A DNA stretch of 64,000 nt from Rhipicephalus microplus (GCF_043290135.1 NW_027464588.1:4703501-4767500), one strand, 5' to 3'; shown: positions 23,088 through 35,010, counted from the stretch's first letter. Translations and numbers: made by a program. Notes: generated from the letters alone by a model not told the origin.

Positions 23088-24375
23088 CTACAGCCGTCAG
23101 CACCTTTAGCTCGAATTTTCCAACGCCTGGCCTCGGCTCGCTCGGATTAAGGTCAGTACCACCAAGCGTCTAAATGGACAAGTTAGCTGCGGTTAACGAT
23201 AGAGAAGCACGTGTCGGTTTCACTGGGAAATTTCTGCATCCAGTCTACCTGGATGAATCCAGTCTGACTGACCAGCGGTCGAATGCACTAACTAAGCGTC
23301 CCGTTTTCACCCCGTTTTCCTCGTTGCTGTATACGTTATCGCACACACCAACGGCATTCGTTGTCGAATACTTAACTGGACAATGAACCATTGCGTGCGA
23401 CAGCTTATGCACCTTTCCACATTGAATTTTCAGGTGCTGCTCAAAACAAATCACATACATAAAGGCACAGCAAATAAACTTGTGTTGTTTGTAAAAGTCG
23501 CACAATAAATAAATTTCAAATGCGCTGGCGTTGTTCTTGTTGTGATTTATTAATTTTCAGACAGCCGGAATTGAACTGTTCTCACAATTTCCTGTTCGGT
23601 TCACGCTTCCTGCTTGGTTTACGCTGCATGGAAGATGGGGTCTCGGAGCGCAAGATTTGTTCGTATAATAACATCTGTGGTTTAACGTTCCAGAAGCACA
23701 TTTTTTAGAGGTGCCGTAGTTTTGGGCTCCAGACATTTGACTGTGGTTCATTACTGTACACCTAAATGTAAGTACGCAGACCTAACATTTGATTTGTGCG
23801 TTTTCAAAGCAAGAAAGGTGCGTGGATACAATACAAAAAAACCAAGACCACATCTTCCGTACAACATGAACCGAACATGAAGGCGTACTCAGAATTGCGA
23901 GAACAGTTCAACTCACACTGTCTGAAAATTAATGAATGAGAGCACGAACAACGCCACCACATTTCAGATTTATTTGGGGTGCTTTTTTTTACAAACACCT
24001 TGAGCGCGCGTTTGCTTTGTTTTTTATACATGTGATTTTTTTCGACCGCAGCTGTGAATTCAAACTAGAGAGGTGCAGAAGTTGTCACACGAGATGGTTC
24101 ATATTCGAGGTTAATATACAAGGAACGCCGTCGGTGCACGCGTTAACGTTGCCAAGAGAGAAACGTAGTGAAAACAGGATGCCAAGCGAGTGCATTTGAC
24201 CCACCAGCCGGGTCGACTGGAAACAAAAATTTATTAGTGAAACCGACGCGCGCTCCGTCTTACATTAACTGCGTCAACTATATCATTTTTAACGCTCGGC
24301 GGTGCTCACCTTAGTCCAAGTGAGCCGGAGCCATGAATTGGAGCGTTCGAGTTAGAGGTGCTGACGGCTGGCTGT
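23088..24375. mobile_element. Long-inverted-repeat (foldback-like) element
   Basis: The segment 23088-23645 is homologous, in reverse complement, to 23846-24375 over most of its length. Shared words appear in the same order from the outside inwards: cagccgtcagcacct, gtcggtttcact, cgaatgcact/caaatgcact, aatcacata/aatcacatg, tggcgttgtt and tttattaattttcagacag. The arms look roughly 20-30% diverged with indels. The central spacer (about 23646-23845) holds a degenerate SINE piece. No transposase frame was seen. It is either an old foldback or MITE-like element, or two inverted copies of one unknown repeat. Confidence 0.6.
23672..23785 (-). mobile_element. Degenerate SINE fragment in the spacer of the inverted repeat
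   Basis: On the minus strand the words tttaggtgtacagtaatgaacc, ctggagcccaaaactacgg and cttctggaacgttaaaccac follow the order of the Ruka-like SINE body. Strongly diverged; ends approximate. Confidence 0.55.
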
Positions 24376-27300
24376 ATTTGCGCCATCACGTAACCTAAAA
24401 GTTCTATTCCTGCGTAATACACAAATTGGAGTGTCTCTCAAATTCGCGTGCGTTTCTAACAAAGAATGCATAATACAATGTTGTAGCTACGAAGCCTCTG
24501 GCAAGAGAGGTGGCTTACTAGTGACCTATATTCGATTACAGCCTAAGAATGAATGGAAGCTCCGCCCGCAGGAGTAATCGACCAACCCAGACAAGATTTT
24601 TATATAGACCCCACTAAGTGTTATGATTTATTTACGTGACGTCAGGAACTTTCACGTATTTGAGGCACGAGATTATGACGTTCAGGCACATGTTTATTTT
24701 GATAGATTTCGGTACAAAATTTTTACTTCACAAATTTCATCGAAAATTCTGACTTCACTGCTCACCCAGAGGTAAAACTTTTAACAACAAACGAGTAACT
24801 GTTAATTAATAATATGCAGAGTATTGGCATGATCAGTGAAAAAGTTTTTAAGCTTAAAATGGGAATTGCTAATCGTTGTTTCGATGTAGAGATGAATGAC
24901 AGGCGCGCTGCCGTACTTGGGGCGAAGCAGTCATTTATTCTGAGGTTGTAACCGACTCTAGTTACATGCGCTGAAAAAGCTGGTTGTGAACGGCAAAATT
25001 CACAGATGCTGGCTAGTACAGGGATGATGCTAACGTTGTAAACTATGCCTAAAACAAATAAAAACTCGCGTTTAACATCACTGCACTTAATTTTTTAAAG
25101 AGTTTACTGCTTTACCTACACAAAGGATGCACCTGCGGAAAAGATTCGAGTAGTCACACATTTCTCTGTTTGAATCTCGCACACTCTAGACTTTCAAAGT
25201 TGAAAATTCAGGCATCTTGTAGCTCAGTGGACTCTGTACAAGAACAAAATTATGTTAAGTACTTGTGGGGTTTCACGTACCCGATAAACCGTATTAAATT
25301 TACAAAGCATTGTGCAGTATGTGAATTCTGATTAATTTTCAGCGCATACGGTTATTCCATGATCAAAATCTAGAGTCCACCAGTGTTTCAGAGATCTGAC
25401 TTTCATCTAAAAGCAGCCGCATTGGCAGGAAAGTGAGTGCTTAGCAACCTAAAGCGGCTATAAATCATCTCTTCTGTTTTCTATGATAACAATTCACCAA
25501 TAAAAAAATGATTTATTTTCTTATTTCGTATGGTGCTTCCTTGTGTAAATCAAATATGGGAATACCAAGAATATGGTACCTTATTCTGTCAATGCAACCA
25601 TCACATTGATAATGTTTGACGTTCAATAATACTCTACTTCTAGTCTCAGTCACGACACACATAAACAAAGCATGCTGAGACACCGTTTACAAGTTGATGG
25701 GAGGCTTGTTACAAATACAAATAATTTCTTGCATGTGTTTCATTAACGTGTGAATGAAGCTAATGTGTTAATACTGCAATTCTTACCATTACGAGGTCAG
25801 ACACACTAACACGCAGGTGTTGCGAAATCACAGGAATATTACGGGTCATGGTCCCAATGGCCACGTTTAGCGTTACTCTGAAATGCCGTCAGCGCTTATT
25901 AGGAGCAGCAACGTGGAGCCAGCTGGCGATCATGGCCGGACAAGCGAATGTGCTCCGGCTAAGCTTGACTGCCACAACAGGTATTGTTGTTTGAGCACAT
26001 GTAGGATATTGCAAAATAAAGAAATGTTTGTGGGCATGCCATAGGAAGCCATATGGGAACTCTCGCAGAAGCTTTAACAGTTTGCAACAGGATGTGAAAA
26101 CGACCTCATCAAGGCGCATGTTCTTATCAACAAAGGGCATAATTTCTGCTCATACGTTCAGATATTCTTGTTTTACAATTACGAGCTAACTTAGCTCTCA
26201 CCTATTTGTAATTTTCGGTCTTCTGTTGACCTTCTGTATACCTGTGCATACATTTTACCCAATTTTTCAGCAAAATCTATTTTCCACAAATATGAATGCA
26301 TTTGCAATTTACTAATTACGGACAATTCCTTGACACACTTAAGCCAAGTTAAATAATTCAGTTAAATGAATTGTCACCTGCATTCAAATTCAGGTAGAAT
26401 TTAAATTATTTCACGACAAAAATCTTTCTCGGTCACACACGTTCTACGGGCGACGATTCGGCGCACCATTCACAACAATCTGCCTATAACATTCTGAAAA
26501 AGTGCTACAATGTTTATTGCGAAACTTCTTTGGTGAACTTACGACTTCAAATATTCGTTACTCTACGTACTTTCTCCATTTCGTATAGCTTTCTCCATTT
26601 CGTATCTTCCTAACATTTAGTGCAGGCTTAAAAGCCTGCACTAAATGTTAGGAAGATGTCACCACGGCCACACAGTTCGAAAAAATACTACGTAAAACCC
26701 CCATGTTGAGCCAGCTTTACTCTTGTTTTAAAAGACAGCATTAAGAACATGCACAAACGACAAAGAAGAGACAGCATTTGGATGACTGCAAACCAATCGC
26801 TCTCGACTATCGTGATGCAGTCTCAGTCATACGGGTAGATGGCCTCTTCAATTAACTGCTCAAAAAGTCTTCCTTCTGGGTAACCCCTTGGGAACCATTT
26901 ACTCTGACAGAGTGTCTTCGGTATTGAAGATGGTACTCTTTGCTGATATAAAAACATCATACTGAGTAGAGAATTAAATAGGAAAAATTGAACTGCTGGT
27001 GGCAAAACTTAACTCCAAACAAAAAAAATTACAAAAGTGCATGACACAACAAAGTTGGATCAATGAACCTGGTATATTACTATGTACATCAATCTTTCTT
27101 TTCATTCTAAAAGCAAAGCTTACGTGGCGCGGACACTAGAAAACTCAGCCTCTTTTCTTTTGGGTTCATAGGAGTTATAATAATGAAATGCTGTTAAAAT
27201 GTCACGTATGTTTTCATTCTTTGTTTATTATTGTCTGATTCATGATTTTTCATAGACATCAATGATATATTTGCCATGGTGGTTGGCTGCTGACCCGGAA

Positions 27301-27746
27301 ATTTTTGGTTTCATCCGACCTGCCATGCAAAGTGCTACAAGCCCACCGTTCACTGTCTGATTTCCGAACATGTTAGAAAACAGCAGATTGTCTCAATTTC
27401 TTGAGCAACCACTAAGCTGTACCTGAATCACCTCATGCTTTCGGCACATGAAACAACATATATGATAATCATCCATTTGAACACAGTATCTTGTGCATTC
27501 ACCTTGGATTCATATATTTAATAAACAACCAAGAATGTCATGGTTGGAGAGGGCTCTTCTGTAACCTATTCTGTTTCTCCATAGGAGTAAGCACTTCATT
27601 ATATATCATTTATTTTGTTGTCGTACTAAATTTATGAAAAAAATTTTTCTCTGGCATAGTGCACCTTAGAAAATATTGAGCTTCTGAACTCGGCAGCTGC
27701 TCGGAACCTACTCGGGCACTACTGAACAATAACTGCTATTGAGGAA
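24376..27746. other. Unassigned AT-rich stretch
   Basis: No gene recognised. A minus-strand open frame at 25889-26140 (83 codons) lies in a less AT-rich patch but shows no motif that can be named. A lone ttggggcgaagc word at about 24917 resembles the arm of the satellite elements at 8.7 and 45.7 kb. A palindrome lies at 26604-26657 (separate entry). Confidence 0.4.
26604..26657. repeat. Perfect 26-bp palindrome with 2-nt loop
   Basis: Arm 26604-26629 (starts atcttcctaacatttag) is exactly complementary to 26632-26657. Immediately upstream a unit starting ctttctccatttcgtat occurs twice in tandem (about 26571-26604). As DNA this could extrude a cruciform; as RNA it would be a long hairpin. No termini of a known element are visible. 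Confidence 0.9.
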
Positions 27747-27990
27747 GTGCACCCTCTGAATGCTCCAGTGACTACTGTGAGTGCGAGTTTTTTTCACAGG
27801 AACTTTACTGCCTGTTATCCACAAACCAGTGGTTTAACTGGATACTTTAACCGAACGCTTGGTGAAATTTCGATGCAGGTTGCGTCAGACCGGTCCAGTC
27901 GGCATCTTGTAGTTGTGTTTGTCGTATAAGTATACAACACAATCTCCCATGCCACTTCAGGACTTTAAACATTTTAGACACCTGCAAGTC
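27747..27990 (+). pseudogene. Ty3/gypsy integrase fragment, catalytic Glu lost
   Basis: The frame 27747-27929 reads TACYPQTSGLTGYFNRTLGE. It aligns with the highly conserved end of the gypsy integrase core (family form AYHPQTNGLTERFNRTL), where the E is the third residue of the D,D-35-E catalytic triad; here that position is glycine. After a stop the reading continues VYNTISHATSGL, matching the family AYNTSxHxTTG stretch. No LTRs, protease or RT remains were recognised nearby. It is a dead, isolated pol fragment. Confidence 0.7.
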
Positions 27991-28796
27991 TTCCAGCGTC
28001 ATTTCTGGCGTTTTCTGCAACGCGAGCGCTGCCCTCTTATAACCTTGGTCGGCGATCACGGAACACACTGATCCATGCCAACAACTGGCCAGTTCTTTGA
28101 CGCCTCCTCAACAACATCAACAAAAGTGTAATAAGTACAAAGCACCTCCTACCTAGTTCGCTGATTCTTCCCTGTCGTCCTGGGTGCCAGTTGCTCCTGT
28201 TCCTGGTCATTCATCTAACATTCTTTAGAAGTACCTTGGATGCCATTTTTTGACTTTGTCAGTACATCTTGTATTTACATGGCCCGACCTAAATCAATGC
28301 TTTTGACTTACATCAATGTAGGTGGGAGATTGTTCAAACTGATTAGCTCAAATTGTCGTATGGTCCTCTGACATCTAATAGGGTCGCCAGGATGCCTACT
28401 TCACATTCCACTTGTCAACGTCAATGTTCTGATACGATAATTATGCATGCAAAAGAACGCCAGGCCTACTGCATGCAGTTGTTTATTTAGATGCAAACAT
28501 TAAATGTTTATCGAATGTACGACGGATTTAAGTACCCTTGGCGTTTCTGGAGCATGCTTCTGAAATAACCGCCATGGGTTTACAGCTGTTTTAGTGGACT
28601 CGAGCACATTGGCGACGTTATCTGCAGAACACGGGCTGCCGATAGTATCCGTTAAAAGGGATTTACATTATCGTTACTGTTGAATGAGCGCCGTGATAAT
28701 GGTCGAATGCAAATTTTTTTTTAACTTCTTCTTCAGGAAATGGCCCGTCTCTGCAGCTCCAAGTAGCAACAACTGCAAGCGCTACCTTTACATTGT
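27991..28796. other. Unassigned stretch after the integrase fragment
   Basis: It may include more decayed gypsy sequence up to about 28250, but no motif is strong enough to call. No other gene or repeat seen. Confidence 0.35.
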
Positions 28797-29009
28797 GCGA
28801 ATTTATTTATTAATTTTTTTTATTTACAAATACTGCTGGCCAGGGGCCAAAGCAGGAAGGGCAAGATAATACAGTTGTCATACACATTTCAAAACAACAT
28901 CAATAAAGAGAGTGAAAAGTGGAAAGCGTGACATATTTACACAAAAGCAACAAAAGAAAACAGTGGGGAGGGAAAAGAGGAAATAGTTGGAATAGTTAGA
29001 AAAACAACT

Positions 29010-31340
29010 TCAAATTTCAGCGTAAATAAGATCGGGAGAGTGTAAACTGCTTGCAGGCAAATCGTTCCACTCTTCAATGGTACGAGGAAAGAAGGAAAAT
29101 TTGAACAAATTAGTATGAGCAAAATATGGTGTTAAAGAAAGTGCGTGTGAATGCCGAGTCTGGCGTGTTCTTAGTGGTGTGAGGTAGGGGTCAGGGTTCA
29201 GAGCAAATTTGCGGTTAGAAAGTTGGTACAAAAATTTGAGACGTAAGAATCTGCGTCTCGACTGCAAAGATGTGATACCATTTGAAAGCATTACACTAGT
29301 TACAGAACTACCAGGCTTGTAAAGAGAATAAATGAAACAAACTGCCCTCCGCTGAATTTTTTCTAATGCATCAATGTTAGTTTTAGTATAAGGATCCCAG
29401 GCAACGCATGCATATTCTAATTCAGGGAGAATCAAGGATTGGTAAGCTAAAAATTTCACTTTCGTAGGAGCATCCTTAAGTTTGTGCCTTAGCATGCATA
29501 GTTTGCGGAAAGCTGCGGAAAAAAACTTGTTTGATGTGGAAATTCCAACTAAACTTATTCGTTAGAGTGACACCAAGATACTTGTATTCCTTGACACCAA
29601 GATACTTGACACTAAGATACTTGTAAGAGGTTGGTTAGAGAGCGTGTAGTCCGTTAGTACTGGCTTTTTCTTGTTAGTGACACGGAGCAGAACTGACTAA
29701 TTCAAGTTTAGCTTCATCCCCCATTGATTGCACCATAGACATATATTGTTTAGAGTGGACTGGAGTGCTGCTTGGTCATTAGAACTAGTTATCGAGTTAA
29801 ACAGAATACAATCATCTGCAAAAAGTCGAACGTTAACAGGTGGGTTTCCACAATTTACTACATCGTTACAGTATATCAAAAATAGTAGGGGACCGAGTAC
29901 ACTGCCCTGTGGGACACCTGAAGTAACCGGCAGAAGAATTGAGTTCTGATTAATAATACACACAAACTGGGAGCGATCAGACAGGTAGTTACAAATCCAG
30001 GCTAATAGAAAATTTGGAAGTCCAATAAGCTGTAATTTAACCATAGGTTTATCATGGGGGATGCAGTCGAAAGCTTTGCAGAAATCTAGGAATATGACGT
30101 CTACTTGGCCGCCCTTATTAATCACAGATGCAAGAGAATGAATGACTGTACATAACTGAGTTGTTGTCGACAAGCCCTTTCGAAAACCATGCTGTACAGA
30201 GATAAAAAGTTATGCTCATCTAGGTGTTTTGATATGAATGTTGTGACAATGTGTTCTAACATTTTGCTACAAGACGATATAATAGAAATTGGTCGATAAT
30301 TGAAGACAAGAAGAGGGTCTCCCTTTTTGGGAATTGGCTTGACACGAGCCATTTTCAATTCTTTAGGTAACGTTGCAGTACAGATTGAAGCTTCAAAATT
30401 GTAACAAGGTATTTACAAGGGCTCGGCATACCGTCGAAAAAATTCGTTCGGTATTCCTTCTGGCCCACCGGAGGATTTTACTTTTATTCTAAGAACCATG
30501 ATTAAAACTCCCGCATATTAAATAAAATTTCCTGGTGGAGTATCTGCGGAATCATGCAAAAAAGCCACAGGCTGAGAAGACTGACAGAAAACACTATGAA
30601 AAAAAGAGTTGAAATGATCAGCAATCGCTTTCGCATCCGTTACCAGAGAACCGTTCACAGAAATTTGTTCGACGTTCTTTTTGCGATCGCTAATGTAGGC
30701 CCAAAACTTCTGCGGGTCATCTTTAATAAAACTAGCCAGTGTGGTATTGAAATAAAAGCTTTTCTTGCGTTGAATCGCTTCGTGTAAAGCAGACCGGACT
30801 TCACCTAGGCGCTGGGAAGCTGCCCTCTTTTTCCTGAGACGTTCAGCCTTTCGTTTTAGATGCAGTATACGTCTCGTGACCCACGGAGTGAACTTAGTGC
30901 GTTTTTTTAGCTTATTGGGAATGAATTTATCTAAACAAAACGTACAGATGTTCTTGAATTTCTCCCAAAGGTGTTCCACATTGTCACCACAAAACTCAGC
31001 CCCGTGATCATCCAAAAACTCAAAAATACGCGAATCTTGAGCGTGCGCAAAGTTTTTAACAGCTTTTGTGGTATTCACATCCCCAGAACAGTTTATATTC
31101 AAGGGGAACGAATCACTAATCAAACTGTGGTCCGATATGCCAGGGATTAGGGACACGTCGCACTGAGCAATTGATCGGTGTAAAAATACCAAATCAAGCA
31201 ATGAAGATGTAGACTCTGTAACACGCGTGGGTTCAACCACAACTTGCACAAGATTGGGGTCAATCATAATATCAAACATACAAGAAATATTGACAGAGTC
31301 AGAGCCTGCTTCTAATCTTTCCCAGTCAATACCTGGAAGA
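29010..31340 (-). pseudogene. CR1-like ORF2 of copy B (C-terminal endonuclease, RT), with frame breaks
   Basis: Minus-strand blocks in order: 31340-30518 (NLPGIDWERL, SLLDLVF, GISDHSL, then a basic linker with DDPQKFW), 30358-30122 (IPKKGDP, NYRPISIIS), 30173-29697 (LSTTTQL, VIFLDFCKAFD, SGVPQGSVLGPLLFLIYCNDV, LFADDCILF) and 29495-29010 (LKDAPTKVKFLAYQSLI, thumb and C-terminus with FFPRTIEEWNDLP). Frame changes near 30500, 30170 and 29690-29500 make it inactive even without the insertion. RT family boxes are intact, including FADD. Confidence 0.85.
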
Positions 31341-31347
31341 TTGAAGT
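31336..31347. repeat. 12-bp target-site duplication, 3' side of nested LINE
   Basis: Plus-strand gaagattgaagt, identical to 37247-37258. It flanks the 31348-37246 insertion and derives from the GDFNLP codons of the CR1 host element. Confidence 0.9.
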
Positions 31348-31392
31348 ATGGAATGGAATGGAAAAACTTTATTTCGGTCCTGCAGGACGCGC

Positions 31393-34300
31393 TTAGCGCG
31401 TAGCGGGCGTCTCCCACGTAGGGACCGACAGGGAGTACCTGGCGGCCGCTTCGTGGGCCTGCTGGACGGACCATCGCTGGTCGGCGAGAAGTGAGCTCCT
31501 GAGGGACCTCTCCCACTTGCTTGAGGTAGAGTCGGGAGGAGTTGTTCTACACTCCCAGAGCATATGTTCGAGTGTCGCTGTGTGTCCACATGATGGGCAT
31601 GTGTCGCTGGGGTATGCATCGGGATAATAAACGTGAAGCGTGGCAAGGTTTGGGTACGTGTGTGTCTGTAATAGGCGTAGGGTTAATGCCTGCGGTCGGT
31701 TAAGTTTCGGATGTGGGGGTGGAAAAATGCGGCGTTCCAAGTAAAAGTGCTTTGTAATTTCATTGTACGTAATTGGTGCATCCCGATTGGTATCCAACCC
31801 AGCAAGATGAGGTTGCCCTGTGGCAGTGCGGTCGGTAAGTGCGCGCGCTGCATCATGGGCGATCTCGTTGAGGTTGGGTAGGGCACCCGGCACCTGGCCG
31901 AGATGGGCGGGGAACCAGATGACAGTGTGGTGCTTCAGGGCACTCGGGTCCCCATTGCGCAGGATACGTAACGCCTGGTCGGAGATGACTCCGCGTTCGA
32001 AGGCTTTGATGGCCGGCCTGGAGTCGCTGTAGATGAATTCCCGTTTGCTGTCGAGCATAGCTATAGCTATAGCTACTTGCTCCGCTACTTCGGGGTTTCG
32101 GGCGAAGATTGTGGCTGAGGTAAGAGTCTGCTGCGCGGATGATACCGCGACCGCAGCGAAGGCTTGGTTGTTGCGATAGGCAGCGGCGTCCACGAACGAG
32201 ACGTTGTCCGCTTCCATGTCTATGCGCTTGAGAATGGCGGTCGCCCGCGCAAGGCGCCTGCCTCTGTTGTATTCGGGGTGTACATTTCGTGGTATGGGAG
32301 CGATCGTAGTAAGGTCGCGGATTTCACGGGGAATTAGAGTCAACTCTGGGGGGTCCCTGGCCCTCGAGGAGAAGAAGCCGAGCTCGCGCAGAATATGGCG
32401 GCCCGCCTTGGTTGTAGTGAGTCGGGTCAATTGCACACGTTCCTGAGCTTCGGCGATCTCTTCTAGCGTGTTATGTACGCCAAGCTCGAGGAGTTTGTAC
32501 GTTGGAGTGGTGATAGGGAGGCCAAGGGCTCGTTTGACCACCTTGCGAATAAGCGCATTGAGTTGATCGCGCTCAGCACGTAGCCACTTGTGTATAGCGG
32601 CAACGTACGTAAAATGGCACAAAACAAACGCGTGTACGAGACGCAGCAGGTTGTCTTCTTTGAGGCCATGGTGCCTGTTGGCTACTCTACGTACGAGTCG
32701 TATGGCATTCTCGGTCTTAGTCCTGAGCTTGTGTACTGTTTGGGTGTTGGTTCCGCGGGACTCGATGATCATGCCGAGGACCTTGATGGTGTCTACCCTG
32801 GGTATAGTACGACCATCTCTGGTGTGGAGGGTGATATTGCGTTCCGCCGGAGGTTTCCACCCTTTGGGCTTGGCACCCCGGCGTTTGGGCAAATATATCA
32901 ACAGCTCCGACTTCGCAGGTGAGCACCTGAGACCGGTGTGGTCGAGGTAAGACTCGGTGGTGTCGATAGCCTCTTGCAGGGCGGACTCAATGAAGCCATC
33001 CGACCCTGTGGAGCACCATATGGTTACATCATCCGCATAGATAGTGTGATTTAGCCCGTCTATTTTTGAAAGTCGTTCGGAAAGCCCGATCATCACGAGG
33101 TTGAAGAGCGTGGGTGAGAGGACGGATCCCTGAGGAGTGCCCCGCTGTCCGAGCTCCACTTCTTCCGACACTAGGTCTCCTACGCGGAGGACGGCTCTGC
33201 GCCGAATGAGAAAAGAGCGGATAAAGTAGTAAAATCGATGACCTAGGCCGAGGGCTGCGATCGCTTTCAAGATTGACGAGTGCGTTATGGTATCGAAGGC
33301 CTTTTCTAAATCGAGACCGAGTATTGCACGAGTGTCCCGAGTGTTTCCGCCATCTAGAATTTGATGCTTTAGGAGTAACATGGCGTCTTGAGTGGATAAC
33401 CCTGGTCGGAAGCCAATCATGTGGTGCGGGATGTAGTCGTTATCTTCGAGGTACCGACCAACCCTGTTGAGGACGACGTGCTCAGCCACTTTGCCCACGC
33501 ACGACGTGAGAGATATGGGGCGTAGGTTATCTAGGCTCGGCGCCTTTCCCGGTTTGGGTATCAGAACCGTGTGAGCTAGTTTCCAAGCATCGGGTATCTC
33601 ACCCTTTTTCCATATCTCGTTGATAGTGTCAGTGAGGTAAGTGACGGAAGAATCGTCCAGGTTGCGTAGGAGCTTGTTGGTGATGCCATCGGGGCCAGGG
33701 GCTGAGCGGCCATTGAGCTCATGGAGAGCTCGGCGTACATCTTCAATAGAAAACTCGGCGTCTAAGTTAGTGTTGTTGCTGCCAGAGTAATCAGGGTGAG
33801 GGGTCACAGGGCCCGTGGGGAGCGGGAGATATTTTTCCACGAGGTTCTTGACAACATCTTCCGGTGACACTGTTTTTTTAGCCTGATGAATTATCTTCAC
33901 GATCGAATGACGCTGATTTGTGCGGGTGTTGGTTTCATTGAGGAGGTGTTTGAGTAAGTTCCACGTTTTGCCATTTCGAACCTGACCATCAATCGAATTA
34001 CAAATTTCGTCCCACTGCTGTTTTGAAAGGATGCGGCAGTGATCCATCATGGTCTTGTTCAGCTGAGATATGCGTTTGCGTAACCTCCGATTAAGGCGCT
34101 GGCCCTTCCACCGGGCCAATAGAGACTGTTTGGCCTCTAGTAGGTGGGCGAGACGACTGTCCATCCTTTCGGTTGGAAGGTCTGTGGTGATAGTTTTCGT
34201 TGCCTTGTTTACATCAGCTTTGAGCTGGGCCGTCCACGTCTCGAGGCTCGGTGGGGTATCGGGAGGAGGTCGTTCTGCGCGGGTCTTACGAAGGAGGTCC

Positions 34301-35010
34301 CAGTCGACCCACGTGTACGACTTGGTCTTCCTGCTTACTGTGAGGAGGTGTGCAGCCAATATGAAGTGGTCACTACCGAGATCTACCGCGAGGTTGGACC
34401 AGTGGGCGTCGGAGATATTCTTGACGAAGCATAGATCCGGCGTAGTATCTCTTTGCGTGGACGTACCAGTGCGAGTGGGGAAGGCCTTGTCCGTAATGAG
34501 AATAAGGCCCATGTCATTCGCACTTTTCCAAAGCTCGTTACCTTTGGGTGTGTCGTACGTGTAGCCCCAGGCGCTATGCGCAGCGTTAAAATCGCCTGCA
34601 ATCACTAGCGGGTTAGGCCCCGCGAGGCGGACAGCTTTCTGGAACAAGCGTGTGAATCTTTGTCTATGGTGGCTGGGACTACTGTATACATTGAGCATGT
34701 ATACGCTTTGTTGTGATATGTTTCCAGGGAGGATTTCGACCATAACGTGCTCAATTTCGGGCACATTGAGACTGTGCGCTGTGCAGGTAATCTTGTTAGC
34801 GACCAAGGTGGCGATACCGCGTCCTCCCGAGGGGCCGGGCAACCACTGGTATCCGGAAAACGTGGCGGTTGGTACTACAGTCTCTTGTAATAGCATGATG
34901 TGAGGTTTGGCTTCGTGGCTACGGAGGTATTGCTGCAGGAAAGCTTTCTTGTGGGTGAAGCTCCTGCAGTTCCATTGCCAGATTCGCAACTCGTCAATTG
35001 GCCTGGCCAT
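31393..35010 (-). CDS. LINE ORF2 polyprotein: endonuclease, RT, RNase H, zinc knuckle
   Basis: An intact frame of 1205 codons. Residues about 1-220 form the endonuclease: WNCRS near 13-17, QET 42-44, VYSSPS 109-113, GDFN 139-142, PDL 191-193 and GSDHF 212-216. The RT spans about 425-750, with SAPGPDGI 437-443, ILGLDLEKAFD 563-573, RGTPQGSVLSP 623-633 and the catalytic YADD 658-661. RNase H (about 935-1065) keeps D941, a candidate E977, D996 (YSDSRPA) and D1053 after WFPAHLGQVPG. A zinc knuckle CPSC-x7-H-x4-C occupies 1138-1154. In the family the protein nicks the target, copies the RNA and removes it from the hybrid. The start ATG lies 9 bases after the end of the frame-restored ORF1, which supports this start. 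Confidence 0.92.
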   Translation of the reverse strand: MARPIDELRIWQWNCRSFTHKKAFLQQYLRSHEAKPHIMLLQETVVPTATFSGYQWLPGPSGGRGIATLVANKITCTAHSLNVPEIEHVMVEILPGNISQQSVYMLNVYSSPSHHRQRFTRLFQKAVRLAGPNPLVIAGDFNAAHSAWGYTYDTPKGNELWKSANDMGLILITDKAFPTRTGTSTQRDTTPDLCFVKNISDAHWSNLAVDLGSDHFILAAHLLTVSRKTKSYTWVDWDLLRKTRAERPPPDTPPSLETWTAQLKADVNKATKTITTDLPTERMDSRLAHLLEAKQSLLARWKGQRLNRRLRKRISQLNKTMMDHCRILSKQQWDEICNSIDGQVRNGKTWNLLKHLLNETNTRTNQRHSIVKIIHQAKKTVSPEDVVKNLVEKYLPLPTGPVTPHPDYSGSNNTNLDAEFSIEDVRRALHELNGRSAPGPDGITNKLLRNLDDSSVTYLTDTINEIWKKGEIPDAWKLAHTVLIPKPGKAPSLDNLRPISLTSCVGKVAEHVVLNRVGRYLEDNDYIPHHMIGFRPGLSTQDAMLLLKHQILDGGNTRDTRAILGLDLEKAFDTITHSSILKAIAALGLGHRFYYFIRSFLIRRRAVLRVGDLVSEEVELGQRGTPQGSVLSPTLFNLVMIGLSERLSKIDGLNHTIYADDVTIWCSTGSDGFIESALQEAIDTTESYLDHTGLRCSPAKSELLIYLPKRRGAKPKGWKPPAERNITLHTRDGRTIPRVDTIKVLGMIIESRGTNTQTVHKLRTKTENAIRLVRRVANRHHGLKEDNLLRLVHAFVLCHFTYVAAIHKWLRAERDQLNALIRKVVKRALGLPITTPTYKLLELGVHNTLEEIAEAQERVQLTRLTTTKAGRHILRELGFFSSRARDPPELTLIPREIRDLTTIAPIPRNVHPEYNRGRRLARATAILKRIDMEADNVSFVDAAAYRNNQAFAAVAVSSAQQTLTSATIFARNPEVAEQVAIAIAMLDSKREFIYSDSRPAIKAFERGVISDQALRILRNGDPSALKHHTVIWFPAHLGQVPGALPNLNEIAHDAARALTDRTATGQPHLAGLDTNRDAPITYNEITKHFYLERRIFPPPHPKLNRPQALTLRLLQTHTYPNLATLHVYYPDAYPSDTCPSCGHTATLEHMLWECRTTPPDSTSSKWERSLRSSLLADQRWSVQQAHEAAARYSLSVPTWETPATR

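Larger units (their letters stand above)
28797..31347 (-). mobile_element. CR1-like LINE copy B, 3' half (split by nested insertion)
   Basis: Minus-strand 3' part of the CR1-like element whose 5' part lies at 37247-38865. It begins at the GDFNLP endonuclease motif (31347) and runs through the endonuclease C-terminus, RT and 3' UTR (ggccagcagtattt) to a TAAATAAAT-type tail near 28797-28827. The reading at the break, ...ACTTCAATCTTC CAGGTATTGACTGG, restores FNLPGIDW only if the nested element is ignored, which joins the two halves. Confidence 0.85.

Noticed and set aside
25889..26140. Minus-strand frame of 83 codons that looked like a possible transposase scrap
   Set aside because: No catalytic or DNA-binding motif could be named; insufficient evidence.
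34070..34564. Plus-strand open frame of 164 codons
   Set aside because: Antisense shadow of the intact LINE ORF2, which is GC-rich and carries the real domains.
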